Source: Antennarius striatus (Eukaryota > Chordata > Actinopteri > Lophiiformes > Antennariidae). From it: DNA of 64,000 nucleotides. A model generated the notes under the pieces. The model did no database searches. It was not told the origin of the DNA and saw only the letters and a list, made by a program, of their open reading frames with translations. Both the position numbers and the translations under genes were made by a program. The DNA is taken from the NCBI RefSeq assembly GCF_040054535.1, contig NC_090782.1, positions 20,553,001 through 20,617,000 of the forward strand, given 5' to 3'. How positions within the stretch are numbered: the first letter of the stretch is position 1; every line of letters starts with the position of its first letter. Shown here in pieces: positions 13,001 through 22,967 of this stretch.

Positions 13001-16000
13001 AGATGTCGACTGGCTGAAATACATTTTCTCATATTTCTCATGCATATCAAATGCTTACTGTGTATAGATTTGATCTCTTCTCCTTCACTTCGCCTCTGTA
13101 GTAGATTATTGCTTTTAAGTGTGGTAGCTGGTCTTCAACCTGTCAGCAAAAAAAAAAAAAAAGCACAAGAACATAATGGATCGCTTGCAGGTAATGAGAA
13201 AGTGGGTCAGTGTGCGGATTTCTACTAACTCGACTACAGAAGCGGAATTCATCTCACATGTTCTGATCTCACCTGAAGGATCTTGTGCAGCTGTCTCTTG
13301 TTCTCCACCACAATGATGTTGGCTTCGCAGTGTTCTGCTACATACTGGCAGGCTTCAGCAGAGTTGGTGGTATATATCCCCACTGCACACCCACTGCAAC
13401 ACATATGACAAGTCTGATTTAACATCGTCTCTTAAACATGTACTGTTGTGGTTCTCAAACATTTTTTGCGGGCCCCCCTTTTGCTACACAAGAACGTTTT
13501 TGGTGACCCGTTAGGTCTTTTAAGAGTAGAACAGGAGGCAGAAGTTTTAGCTATCTGGCTACTCAAAACTTTTCTCATTGATGAAGCTTACAATTAGGAA
13601 CAACACAGCTTCCGTTGGATAAGCTGCTACAGGCCTAGACTGCTGAGGGTACTTTCTTTGTCTTTCCTGTTAAAGAGAGTTACATTAATCACTTTAGGTT
13701 TTGTTATTTCTTTTCTTTGCTTTTTCTTGCTCATAATACATTGATGCTTCACAAGCTTGCAAGATACTGCCACTATCTATGTGGGGAACAAGTATAGAAG
13801 ACAGGAAATCCAAAGGCCTGAATGTCCTGTCTCCACTTCAGCGACTAGAGTTCAACTTTATACACTGACTACAATTCTATCTGCTACTCTGTCTCTCTCT
13901 CTTTTTCTTGCCCTGTCTCTATCCCCAGTGTATTTCCTTTCCGACCCAACCGGTCAAGAGGGATGACCACCCCCCAGAGTCTGGGTCCTGCCCAGAGCTT
14001 CTTCTTCAATGAGGGAGTTTTCCCCTGCCGCTGTCACTTCTGCTTGCTCTGCAGGGTTCTGCTGGGTTTCCTTCCCTGTTAAAGCGTTTTGAAATGTCTG
14101 CGCTTTACAAATAAAAGTTGATTGAATTAATAGTAAAGACAGCCTGCTGACAATGGCAGTTTGCAAGTTTTTTTCTGACAAAACTCAAGTGACTCGTCTT
14201 TGCGGTCTGGATCATATCTTCACATCTTTGTTAGGGAAGATAATTGCTTTGGAGGCACATCGGACAGTGCTTCATCTTCTGCTGTACATTTACACATCCT
14301 GATCCGAAAGTTGTCCGTGTTATGCTGGCTGTGTCAATTTTTGATTCATTCATTCCCCCATGCCCCCTCAGCAACTGCCCCCTAGGGGGCGCAACCCTTC
14401 ACTTTGGGAATCACTGTTGCACTGCATTTCATTTAGACTCTCCCCTAGAGATATGCTGGAAGGCCTTGTATCAATAGCCTAAGGTCAGCCTATCCCATAA
14501 CCTGTTTACATTTAATATCGAATTAAATGTAGACAAAAAAGACTTACCCCGCCAGGATGGCTCCAATGTTGGCGATGAACCACTCGGGAGAGTTGTAGCC
14601 CAGGATGCAGACACCGTGGAACCGCTGCAAGCCGAGCTGTAGAGCGACAACACCTAAGTTTAAATGTGTGTTCCGAGTTGCACATAACTGGATTTATGTT
14701 ATGTTTAATTTACCGTAAATAATAAGATAAATAGTTTGTCGCTCTATCGCGGAATCCGTTAATCGCGTGTGGTTGTTGAGGAACGAGGACGCACTGTATA
14801 TCATAATCGTAGCTCATAAACGCATACAAGTGTAATTTTTCAGCAGACTGATACAGCGCCCGTATCACTGCAGACGTTGCCAAGATCAATTGGTTTATCT
14901 CTGATTTACTACCTGCTGATCTTCATCACAGCCATTTAATATTTCCTGCAAACCATCCCAAAGACAGAGGTTCCAGTGCGATGAAGCTATCAGGACCACA
15001 TCATCCACAAAAAGGTTACGTGACCCTCAGGCACAATGTAGCACCTAAAATTCAGTCTGCAACAATCAGGAACAGAACCGTTGACAAATGGCCACCCAAG
15101 TGGGAGGTTAATGCTTATCTATTTTAAGCTTAAACAGAAATGTTTTAAGTTTGAATTTAGTCGAGAAAAAGATCTAAACTTACAAATACAACTTGGCAAT
15201 GCATACCGTACATCGCAGAAGCTTCATTTATCAACCAATGATAAATAAAAGCCTTTTTTGAAGTCATAAAACAAATCCGGAAATTGATATTATCGAGTAA
15301 AATGCCGCAAAACGTGATTTTATATTTTTCCTTGTATTTTTTGTGAAAACATACAATCAACGTATAATCAAGAATTTTAGGCGTGGTATACCTGTACTGA
15401 AATTGTTTGATCATTTAATGTATATGACTCTTGTTTAGGTGGATACTAAAAAAAAGTTTAAAACAACTAAATCACCTTCAGGAAGCTCCTGGCAGCCTGG
15501 CGACAGATCAGGTAGTATTCCCTATAGTCCACGTCTGTCCATTTCCTTTCTACTTTAAGACTGAGAGCTGGTTGGTCGCCGTAGCGCTCCAGGGACAACA
15601 TAAACATATCATGAATGGTAAGAGGTTTTTCAGCAGACGTCTCCGAATCCCCAATTCTTAACTCTACTTCTCCATCCTTCAGAGTTGTTAATACAGAAGG
15701 TTGTGCTGCTGCTGGCAATAAGAGGGGAAAGAAAAGAGGGAAACAATAAGCAAATGGTTACCAAAGGACCTCAGAAACATGCAAAGGAAACACATATTGA
15801 TGAACTTCATTGGGATGAAAATACAGTATCATTTCATTTGCAATATGAGTTATGAATAGTAGTAACAGACTTTTGAATGTGAGAAAACATCAGAGATATT
15901 TATTTTGTATTAGTTAACTTTCATTCATTCATCTTCTTAACCGCTGTTTCTGGTTACATGGGTCACAGGTTTGCTGGATCCTATCCAAGTAGACTTACTG

Positions 16001-19000
16001 ACAAGAGGCAGGGGACCCTCAGGGTGCGATGTCAGTGCACCGCTAAGCCACATGAAAGACAAACAACCACTCACCAATTGTTAACTCTGCCTCTGCATCA
16101 CTCAGAGATGTTGAAGGAGAAGGTTTTGGTGTTGCTGGCACTAAGAAGGAAATAGAAAACAGGGAAGATGTTTTAATAAATAATGGTTTACAAATGGTTA
16201 CCAAGGTATTTCAGGGAAACACATATTGATGATCTTCATTACTACAAAAATACAGTATCATGTCATTTCATCTGCAAAATAAGTTATGAATAGTAGTAAC
16301 AGACTTTTTAATGTGAGAAAACATCAGAGATACTTATTTTGTATTAGTTAACTTTCATTCACTCATCTTCTTAACCACTGTTTCTGCTTACATGGGTCAC
16401 AGGTTTGCTGGATCCTATCGTAGTAGACTTACTGACAAGAGGCAGGGGACCCTCAGGGTGCGATGTCAGTGCACCGCTAAGCCACATGAAAGACAAACAA
16501 CCACTCACCAGTTGTTAACTCTGCCTCTGCATCACTCAGAGATGTTGACGGAGAAGGTTGTGTTGCTGGCACTAAGAAGGAAATAGAAAACAGGGGAAAA
16601 AAGAGGGAAAAAATGGAAGATGTTTTAATAAATAATGGTTTATAAATGGTTAACCATTTGTATTTCAGGGAAACACATATTGATGATCTTAAATACGAAA
16701 AAAATACAGTATCATGTCATTTCATCTGCAAAAAAAGTTATGAATAGTAGTAACGGACTTTTGAATGTGAGAAAACACCGGAGATACATGCATTTTGGAT
16801 TAGTTAACCTTCATTCACTCATCCTCTTAACCACTGTTTCTGCTTACATGGGTCACAAGGTAGCTGGATCGTATCCGAGTAGACTTACTGACAAGTGGCA
16901 GGGGACCCTCAGGGTGCGATGTCAGTGCACCGCTATTCCACATGAAAGACAAACAACCACTCACCAATTGTTAACTCTGCCTCTGCATCACTCAGAGATG
17001 TTGACGGAGAAGGTTGTGTTGCTGGCACTAAGAAGGAAATAGAAAACAAGGAAAAAACAGGGAAGATGTTTTAATAAATAATGGTTTACAAATGGTTCCC
17101 AAGGTATTTCAGGGAAACACATATTGGTGATCTTCATTACGACAAAAATACAGAATCATGTCATTTCATCTGCAAAATAAGTTATGAATAGTAGTTACAT
17201 CAGAGATACTTATTTTGTATTAGTTAACTTTCATTCATTCATCTTCTTAACCGGGCGGCACGATGGTTAGTGCTGCCGCCTCACAACATGGCGGACCCGG
17301 GTTCGAGTCCCGCTCTGTGCGGAGTTTGCATGTTCTCCCCGTGTCTGCGTGGGTTCTCTCCGGGTTCTCCGGCTTCCTCCCACCTCCAAAAGCATGCGCG
17401 TCAGGTTGATTGGCCGTTCCAAATTGCCCGTAGGAATGAGTGTGTGTGTGCATGGTTGTGTGTCTTTGTGTGTGGCTCCGCGGTGCACTGGCGTCGTGCC
17501 CGGAGTGTCCCCCGCCTCACGCCCTATCTTGGCGGTGGTAATCTGAAGATGACTTACTGACATCTTCTTAACCGGTGTTTCTGCTTACATGGTGGATCCT
17601 ATCCCAGTAGACTTACTGACAAGAGGCAGTATTGCACCCTCAGGGTGCGATGTCAGTGCACCGCTAAGTCACATGAAAGACAAACAACCACTCACCAATT
17701 GTTAACTCTGCCTCTGCATCACTCAGAGATGTTGAAGGAGAAGGTTTTGGTGTTGCTGGCACTAAGAAGGAAATAGAAAACAGGGAAGATGTTTTAATAA
17801 ATAATGGTTTACAAATGGTTCCCAAGGTATTTCAGGGAAACATATATTGGTGATCTTCATTACAACAAAAATACAGCATCATGTCATTTCATCTGCAAAA
17901 TAAGTTATGAATAGTAGTAACAGACTTTGAATGTGAGAAAACAGGGAAGCATGCATTTTGGATTAGTTAACCTTCATTCATTCATCTTCTTAACTGCTGT
18001 TTCTGCTTATAAGGGTCACAGGGTAGCTGGATCCTGTCCTGATGGACTTATGGACACCAGGCAGGGGACACTCGGGCACCGCTAAAGCACATGAAAGACA
18101 AACAACCACTCACCAATTGTATCACTCAAAGGAGTTGACAAGGTAGGTTGTGATGTTTCTGGTGGCACTAAGAGGGACAAAAAAAAAAAAAAGGAATTTG
18201 TTTTAGTAAACATGGCTACCAAGGGATTTCAGAAACATACAAGGAAACACACATTGATGATCTTCATTAGGACAAAAATACAGTGTCATTTCATTTCATT
18301 TGCAATATAAGTTATGAATAGTAGTAACAGACTTTTGAATGAGAGAAAACACAGGAGATACATATTTTGGATTACAGTAATCCCTCGTTACTTGTGGTTA
18401 ATGCGTTCCAGGATCAACCGCAAAACATGAAATTCTGCAAAATATCGACCGAGGATTTATTTTATTGTTTACTGTATTTTAAACGTTTATGAACCCTCGC
18501 CATACCTATATTAAACCACTTTATATCTGTATTGCCTTTTCCCACACTCTCAGACTTGTAACGCCACCAGTGTTTCTTATGGTGGGCCAGGATGACACAC
18601 ACAATATTCTTTGAATGGTCTTAATTTGGTGTCCAGCCTTAACAAGGAACAAGAACTGACTACGATCTCCTGCTTACACTCTCATTCTCACTCTCATGCC
18701 CCTTTCTTAGTCTTGCAAACACATGCAGAACACACACACGTAGGCAAACTCAGGGCAACACACACACAAAACAACAACACGGGTTATCACAGACTGTTTA
18801 AAAATACTTTTGTATTAAAGTTGCCAGAAGAACAGTGAGTCTCGGAAGGCAGTGCACACACGCTGCTTCTGCTTACACGAGTCAGGGGGTAGCTGGATCA
18901 TATCCTAGCGGACTTGCGGACAAGAGGCAGGGGACACCTCCAGGCGCAATGTCAGTGCACCACTGAGCCACATGAAAGACAAACAACCACTCACCAATCG

Positions 19001-20074
19001 TAAACTCTTCCTCTGCATCACTCAAAGATGTGGACGGGGTAGGATGTGGTGTTGCTGTCAACAAGAAGGAAATAGAAAACAGGAAAAATTCTTTAGTAAA
19101 TAAGCAAATAGTTATCAAGTGATTTCAGACACATTCAAGGAAACACATATTGATGATCTTCATTAGGACAAAAATACAGTGTCATTTCATTTCATTTGCT
19201 ATGAGTTATGAGTAGTAGTAACAGACTTTTGAATGTGAGAAAACACCGGAGATACTGTACACATTTTGTATTAGTTAACTTTCATTCATTCATTCATCTT
19301 AACCGCTGTGCGGCGACAATGCTACCCACTGCACCACCGTGTCGCCCATTACAAATTCAGTAGAATCAATTTATTTATTTGAGGAATGTAGCGCGTTCAT
19401 GGTAAGACCCTCAAAAGTGGCTAATTTAGCTTCATCACTAAATTAGTGATGAAGTTGCAGATAGCTGCCATGCCACCTCCAAGCCTGCTATCAGGTGCTA
19501 TATGAGTGTTAACATGGCTGGGAGGAGAGGCTTCATTAATGCTAACATACTCATTCTTATCTCGTAAGAACTAAAAGGAAGTACATGTAATCTATTACAA
19601 ACATCATAAAGTACAGGGAGTACAATACATTATACAGTGCGCCCTTGTTACTCACGGTTAATGCATTCCAGGAGCCACAAGTGAATAACAAATTACGTGA
19701 TAGAGCGACAAACTATTTATCTTATTATTTACAATAATTTAAACATTTATGAACCCTCCCCATACTGATAGTAAACCACCGTCTCTCTGTATTTCCTTTT
19801 CCCACACTCTTATCGACTGTTTAAAGCACTTTTGTGTCTCACGGAAGTGCGTTGCGTTCCGAGACTCACGGAATGTAGCACACTTCCGTATGCCGTAAGA
19901 CAATAGAATGCTCGACTTCCTGCTAAAAAATCCGTGATGAGGTGAAATTATGCGTGTTGATGCGGGAATGTGCGAGGGATTACTGTATATACAAATGTGT
20001 ACAGACTTACATAGACATATTTCATCTTCAAGCACAGCGATATTTTCCACATGTACACAGCATGGAGTCGTCAT
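10038..20074 (-). CDS. acsbg2: Acsbg2-like acyl-CoA synthetase, copy A (with mini-exon array)
   Basis: Bubblegum-type long/very-long-chain acyl-CoA synthetase (ATP + fatty acid + CoA to acyl-CoA + AMP + PPi). Exons, 5' to 3': 20074-20011, six mini-exons (19054-18995, 18167-18114, 17761-17696, 17027-16965, 16571-16509, 16140-16075), 15711-15476, 14636-14548, 13393-13273, 13139-13059, 12973-12824, 12582-12406, 11993-11812, 11611-11369, 11241-11024, 10886-10747, 10501-10255, 10117-10038. If all are joined: 2400 nt, about 799 aa. Seen: P-loop [50 protein letters not shown] and the C-terminal MKLK lysine region. This is the most diverged copy ([15 protein letters not shown] in the first shared exon) and has a short tail ending LYLEP. 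No frameshift or stop was found. Exon 1 and mini-exon use are inferred. Confidence 0.9.
12336..12372 (+). mobile_element. Short SINE/LINE 3'-tail fragment
   Basis: ACTCCAGCTCCCCGCGACCC followed by a TGAATGAA tail, matching the 3' end of the fish repeat seen complete at 32248-32582. It lies 34 bases from the 5' splice site of the copy A exon 12406-12582. Confidence 0.6.
13446..14421. mobile_element. hAT-like non-autonomous element in a copy A intron
   Basis: The left end reads GTGGTTCTCAAACATT and the right end, reversed, AGTGATTCCCAAAGTG: imperfect terminal repeats resembling the CAGTGGTTCTCAAAC ends of hAT/Charlie-type elements. The roughly 975-bp insert explains why this intron is longer than its counterparts in copies B and C. 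No transposase was seen. A second repeat (13850-14130) is nested inside. Family assignment is by memory of terminal motifs. Confidence 0.5.
13850..14130 (+). mobile_element. Dispersed fish repeat with TTGATTGAATT tail
   Basis: Contains CCCAACCGGTCAAGAGGGAT and CCAGAGTCTGGGTCCTGCCC, and ends GCGCTTTACAAATAAAAGTTGATTGAATT. This resembles the 3' part of a very common teleost retroposon. Nested in the hAT-like insert; no coding potential. Confidence 0.55.
14700..14815 (-). mobile_element. Fragment of the CAGTNN-CCCTCG terminal-repeat element
   Basis: The reverse complement starts TACAGTGCGTCCTCGTT and includes GATAGAGCGACAAACTAT, matching the left end of the full element at 19635-19985. Only one end is present. 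Confidence 0.6.
14840..15115 (-). mobile_element. Degraded LINE fragment
   Basis: Contains a GATACAGCGCCCGTATCACTG-like stretch and CCACATCATCCACAAAAAGG, which resemble the antisense of a common teleost LINE reverse-transcriptase region. Heavily decayed; assigned from remembered family features only. Confidence 0.4.
15476..15711 (-). CDS. acsbg2: Copy A first shared coding exon (parent of the mini-exons)
   Basis: 236 nt, acceptor TTGCCAG and donor GTGATT, in phase with its neighbours. It encodes the N-terminal segment up to AARSFLK. Its first 60 nt ([20 protein letters not shown]) align with every mini-exon, but where those end in ATTG followed by GTGAGTGG this exon reads on as ATTGGGGAT (Ile-Gly-Asp). 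It therefore keeps the ancestral uninterrupted structure, also seen in copy C (KLRMGDSG). Confidence 0.88.
16075..16140 (-). CDS. acsbg2: Mini-exon 1 (66 nt, 22 codons)
   Basis: Acceptor CTTAG|TG, donor GTGAGTGG. Encodes [20 protein letters not shown] plus Ile. A second in-frame acceptor six bases in (GCCAG|CA) would give a 60-nt form. Confidence 0.72.
16509..16571 (-). CDS. acsbg2: Mini-exon 2 (63 nt)
   Basis: Acceptor CTTAG, donor GTGAGTGG. Encodes [20 protein letters not shown]. One codon shorter than mini-exon 1 (an in-frame loss in the CCAAAACCT/CAACCT region). Confidence 0.72.
16965..17027 (-). CDS. acsbg2: Mini-exon 3 (63 nt)
   Basis: As mini-exon 2 but ending in ACAATTG rather than ACAACTG (Ile instead of Thr). 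Intact splice sites and frame. Confidence 0.72.
17253..17545 (+). mobile_element. SINE-like element with tRNA-like head
   Basis: Begins GGGCGGCACGATGGTTAGTG (A-box-like) and has GGGTTCGAGTCCC (a B-box) about 30 bases on, then the fish-typical GGAGTTTGCATGTTCTCCCC body and GTGCACTGGCGTCGTGCCC. It sits between mini-exons 3 and 4 and lengthens that unit. A second copy is at 32248-32582. The tRNA-like head is a promoter relic, not a tRNA gene. Confidence 0.75.
17696..17761 (-). CDS. acsbg2: Mini-exon 4 (66 nt)
   Basis: Identical in length and very nearly identical in sequence to mini-exon 1, including the PKPSP variant. Acceptor CTTAG, donor GTGAGTGG. The similarity to unit 1 rather than to units 2-3 suggests repeated unequal exchange in the array. 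Confidence 0.72.
18114..18167 (-). CDS. acsbg2: Mini-exon 5 (54 nt, most diverged)
   Basis: Encodes [17 protein letters not shown]. It has lost 12 nt near its 3' end (the AEAEL part) but keeps the frame, an acceptor behind a 13-base T tract, and the GTGAGTGG donor. Frame conservation despite divergence argues for selection, or at least use. Confidence 0.7.
18376..18560 (+). mobile_element. CAGTAATCCCTCG-type terminal-repeat element, left part
   Basis: Starts TACAGTAATCCCTCGTTACT and includes GTTAATGCGTTCCAGGA and TTTATGAACCCTCGCCATA, shared with the complete element at 19635-19985. The right end is not clear; the sequence continues in CA-rich material to about 18850. Confidence 0.6.
18995..19054 (-). 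CDS. acsbg2: Mini-exon 6 (60 nt, 5'-most coding unit)
   Basis: Acceptor TTGTTGACAG|CA, because the usual CTTAG is mutated to CTTGT and the inner site must be used. Donor GTGAGTGG. Encodes [20 protein letters not shown]. Remains phase 1-1. Confidence 0.7.
19635..19985. mobile_element. MITE-like element, 351 bp, TA-flanked
   Basis: Left end CAGTGCGCCCTTGTTACTC; right end, reversed, CAGTAATCCCTCGCACATT; TA on both sides. No coding capacity. Its right end lies 20 bases from the donor of the copy A first exon (20011). Related fragments lie at 14700-14815 and 18376-18560. Confidence 0.65.
20011..20074 (-). CDS. acsbg2: Copy A first coding exon (inferred)
   Basis: ATG at 20074-20072, then 21 codons plus one base to a consensus GTAAGT donor (20010-20005), leaving phase 1 as every downstream acceptor needs. 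Encodes [20 protein letters not shown] then Leu. The homologous stretch upstream of copy B (29154-29178) ends at the same donor and in the same phase, which supports it as a real exon. No promoter element was identified. Confidence 0.6.
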
Positions 20075-20835
20075 CGTTGACGTTTGTCACTAAGAAAACA
20101 CAATCCTATATAGTTATATTTGATCAAAGCCATAATGTTCCTACCATGTACATCAAAGATAGGTAGCAACTCAACCTTTTATCTTCAGTTGCATTGTTAA
20201 TATGCACAAGGGATTTTTGAGGGGAATGAAAGCTACCCCCTATCAACAGGCTGTTATCAGGAACATATCGACAAATATTACTGTGTCTAATTAAGTCCAT
20301 AATGAATTACACTCAAACCCCTTCTAGTTAAGCATGGAATGTAAAATGACATCACACATTGTCCATTTTGTGCGCTCGGCACAGTATATTATTAGGGCAA
20401 TCAGTTCTTTATTTGATCAAAGCCATAAAGTTCATCATATACATCAAAGATATGTAAGGCTATTTTATCTTCAGTAAGATTCAAAGGGGAGTTGATCAAT
20501 TTAGTCTCCTTTGTCTACTCTTTGTGCTCTGATCTACTCTCTGTGTGAAAAAACTTAACAGAAGGACAAAGACAATTATAAAAAGACAACATTCTTCAGG
20601 AAAAAAGCTGAGTCTATCAACAGCAGGGTTACACCTTGCTGTTGATTGTGGACAAAGACATCAGGGAATTTGTCAACACCAGTTGTGCAAGGAATATTTA
20701 TTCCTACTGTGGGGTTTGGAAGGCTTGCAAGAGCTGGAGCCTGTCTCAGCTGGGTACTCCCCGGACGAGATGCCATCTCAGTACACTTATTTGAAATCAT
20801 ATTATTAATAAAGTTATTGAGCACTGTGTTCTATC

Positions 20836-21055
20836 TGCCAGATCTTTGACCGCTGTGTGACCCGGTTGTGGCCGTGTGGGAAGGGTTCATGTAAAGTTCA
20901 AGTGATGGTCAGTGCAGACGGTGGGGTGAAAAGGACAAGCACCAGGCTGGGCCGTAACGCTGGTGATGCATTGACCATCTATCGGGGAAATGTCACCATG
21001 GGGAGGGACAGGGACAGAGGCTGAACAATATAATGCACTCTGTAGCAGTTCTGCA
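20836..21055. repeat. Conserved block, copy 2
   Basis: About 220 bp, near-identical to 31396-31615 and close to 9285-9500. Similarity with copy 3 extends rightward through an ATAATAATAACAACAAT tract to about 21300. It contains an open stretch of about 57 codons with no start, which is frame-broken in copy 1, so a coding role is unlikely. Confidence 0.85.
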
Positions 21056-21442
21056 TGAGGTAATTGTGTGAGAACTCACTCTGAGCTGCATCAGTGTCAA
21101 TCAATCCTGCATTATAATAATAACAACAATAATAACAGGCCATATTTTGGGACCATTGAAATTTGCTTTCATAACTAGTATGATATCTTGTTTTCAAATG
21201 AATGCTACCACAATTTTACTCATGAATCACTTGATGATAATCCATTTGAATAATATATTTGCCCTAGCCAATGGAAAGTAAATGGTTGTACACCTTGCTG
21301 GTACAAGGTGCTGGTACATTATAGGGTCAAGGGGTAGCTGGGTCAAGGGGTATCCAGTAGACTTACGAATAAGAGGCAGGGGACACTCCGAGCGCGATGT
21401 CAGTTCGCCACCAAGTCACATGAAAGACAAACAACCACTCAC

Positions 21443-21508
21443 CAATTGTTAACTCTACCTCTGCATCACTCAGAGTTGTTCACGTGGAAGGTTGTGGTGT
21501 TGCTGGCA
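21443..21508 (-). pseudogene. Displaced mini-exon 7 with in-frame stop
   Basis: 66 nt with the same CTTAG acceptor and GTGAGTGG donor as the coding units, but codon 9 in the family frame is TGA (CCT TCC ACG TGA). It lies 1.4 kb upstream of copy A exon 1, outside the inferred transcript. It is embedded in a 540-bp module flanked by the same fish repeat on both sides (21308-21440 and 21720-21835). Confidence 0.75.
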
Positions 21509-21719
21509 CTAAGAGGGAAATAGAAAACAGGGAAAATTCTTTAGTAAACAATAAACAAATGGTTACCAAGGGATTTCAGAAACATGTAAGGAAACACAAA
21601 AATACAGAATCATTTCATTTACAGTAGTTTGCAATATAAGTTATGAGTAGTAGTAACAGACATTTGGATGTGAGAAAACATCAGAAATACCTATTTTGAA
21701 TTAGTTAACTTTCATTCAA

Positions 21720-21845
21720 TCATCTTCTTAACCGCTGTCTCTGCTTACATGGGTCACGGGTTTGCTGGATCCTATCTTCGTAGACTTATGAACAAAAGAC
21801 AAACAACCACTCACGCACACACTTAAATCTACGAACAATTCATTC
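21720..21845 (-). mobile_element. Dispersed fish repeat, copy extending past the donor motif
   Basis: Minus-strand reading gives GTGAGTGGTTGTTTGTCTTT preceded by TAAGTGTGTGC. The repeat therefore normally continues 5' of the GTGAGT motif, and the copies behind the mini-exons are 5'-truncated exactly there. Confidence 0.65.
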
Positions 21846-22375
21846 TGTCCCTTTCTCCTTCAAAACTTGATAGAGAAGAATTGTGCTAATTGTGTGTACT
21901 GTATATCGTAATTGGTTCCTTCAGTTTTCTTATTTTTCCGGTGCAGATATTTCTTACGCATTTTCCCATATTGAGCAATAACTGAGACAATGATCTACGG
22001 TATCTAGTTTGTGTACCAGGCCCATCTGTGTCTTTGGGCTCAAACTTTGCCATCCAATGAAGTATTTATTAAGATTGTTTGTTAAGATGCTGTTTATTTG
22101 TCATATAAGAAGTTGATAAGTTCATGACACCATATTAGAACAGATCTGGAAGTCTTTCAATACAACTGACTTCAAAATTAAACATCATGGCAGACAAAAT
22201 AACTTTTGACTTTGAGCAATCAAACTTTCCAGAATTGTTTTAGTAATGGCCTTTTTGTGTTGTATTTATACCCTGTATCATTGCTAAACACAGCAAATAC
22301 TTCATATTCAGATATATCGATAAATAGATCAAAAACAAGGAAAACACAGGGGTCAGTGTATCAGCTTGACCAACT

Positions 22376-22381
22376 TTTATT
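22376..22381 (-). terminator. acsbg2: Polyadenylation signal of copy B
   Basis: TTTATT on the plus strand (AATAAA on minus), about 590 bases beyond the stop. The homologous site for copy C is at 32770-32775. Confidence 0.45.
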
Positions 22382-22967
22382 CCATAACTAATTTAAGACA
22401 GAAATCTACATTTGGATGCTAGATAAGAGATAGACTTCAAAACACCCCATAATACTTTTAGCCATTGTTGACTTAATGTAAATACTGCAGTAAGAAATGT
22501 AAAAAATAAATCATTTCCTTTGGAATTCAACTGACAGATGAAGAAAAATACCGAGCATGCACAAAGGACCACCGTTGAACGGAATTTCACACCTTGTCAA
22601 ATTTCAATTTAGCCCACACGTTCTTTGGCAAACTGAATATAAATATGATCAAAAACAGTCCACCTTTACCATAAACCTGTTGTTGGATTTTCTCTTCTAT
22701 TTCAAGTAAAGCAGAGTGATGAACCGTCTTATGTACAATGGCAGCTACTTCATCTATCCTATTTTTATCCAAATAAATAGTTGAATTCATAAACCACAAA
22801 GCTATTTCACAATGAGCTTTTTTCACTTTCCTTTTGGATAGCACCCACAAACAAACCAAGACAGAAAAGCCAAAAACTAAGGTAATCAAAACTTGAGTGA
22901 ATGGCAGTAAAAACAGATCAACTAAATGATTCTGGAACTCCCTGCCTATTTTGCAGGAAGTGGGTTG

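Larger units (their letters stand above)
16075..19054 (-). repeat. acsbg2: Tandem mini-exon array of copy A (six units)
   Basis: Each unit of about 400-460 bp holds, on the minus strand, an acceptor (TTCCTTCTTAG type), a 54-66 nt exon, a 5'-truncated fish repeat beginning GTGAGTGGTTGTTTGTCTTT, and about 200 bp of copied intron. Unit spacing is 406-456 bp except where a SINE (17253-17545) or a MITE-like repeat (18376 on) interrupts. Exon lengths 60, 54, 66, 63, 63, 66 are all divisible by three and all phase 1-1. The encoded repeat is Pro/Ser/Thr-rich ([16 protein letters not shown]). Inclusion in mRNA is inferred. Confidence 0.8.
20090..22967. other. Spacer between copies A and B
   Basis: No independent gene seen. 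It contains the second conserved block (20836-21055), the displaced mini-exon module (21308-21845) and the copy B polyadenylation signal (22376). It aligns piecewise with 29180-34180, between copies B and C, so both spacers come from one duplicated unit. Confidence 0.7.

Noticed and set aside
17267-17563. tRNA gene suggested by A- and B-box-like motifs
   Set aside because: No cloverleaf or acceptor stem can be formed; the motifs belong to a SINE head, repeated at 32248.
16075-19054. Regularly spaced short repeats resembling a CRISPR array
   Set aside because: The context is a vertebrate intron; the repeats are exons with splice sites and the spacers are mutually similar, the opposite of a CRISPR array.
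20850-21024. Conserved block as a small protein gene (about 57 codons open)
   Set aside because: No start codon at the head of the frame, and copy 1 has a 19-bp deletion that shifts it.
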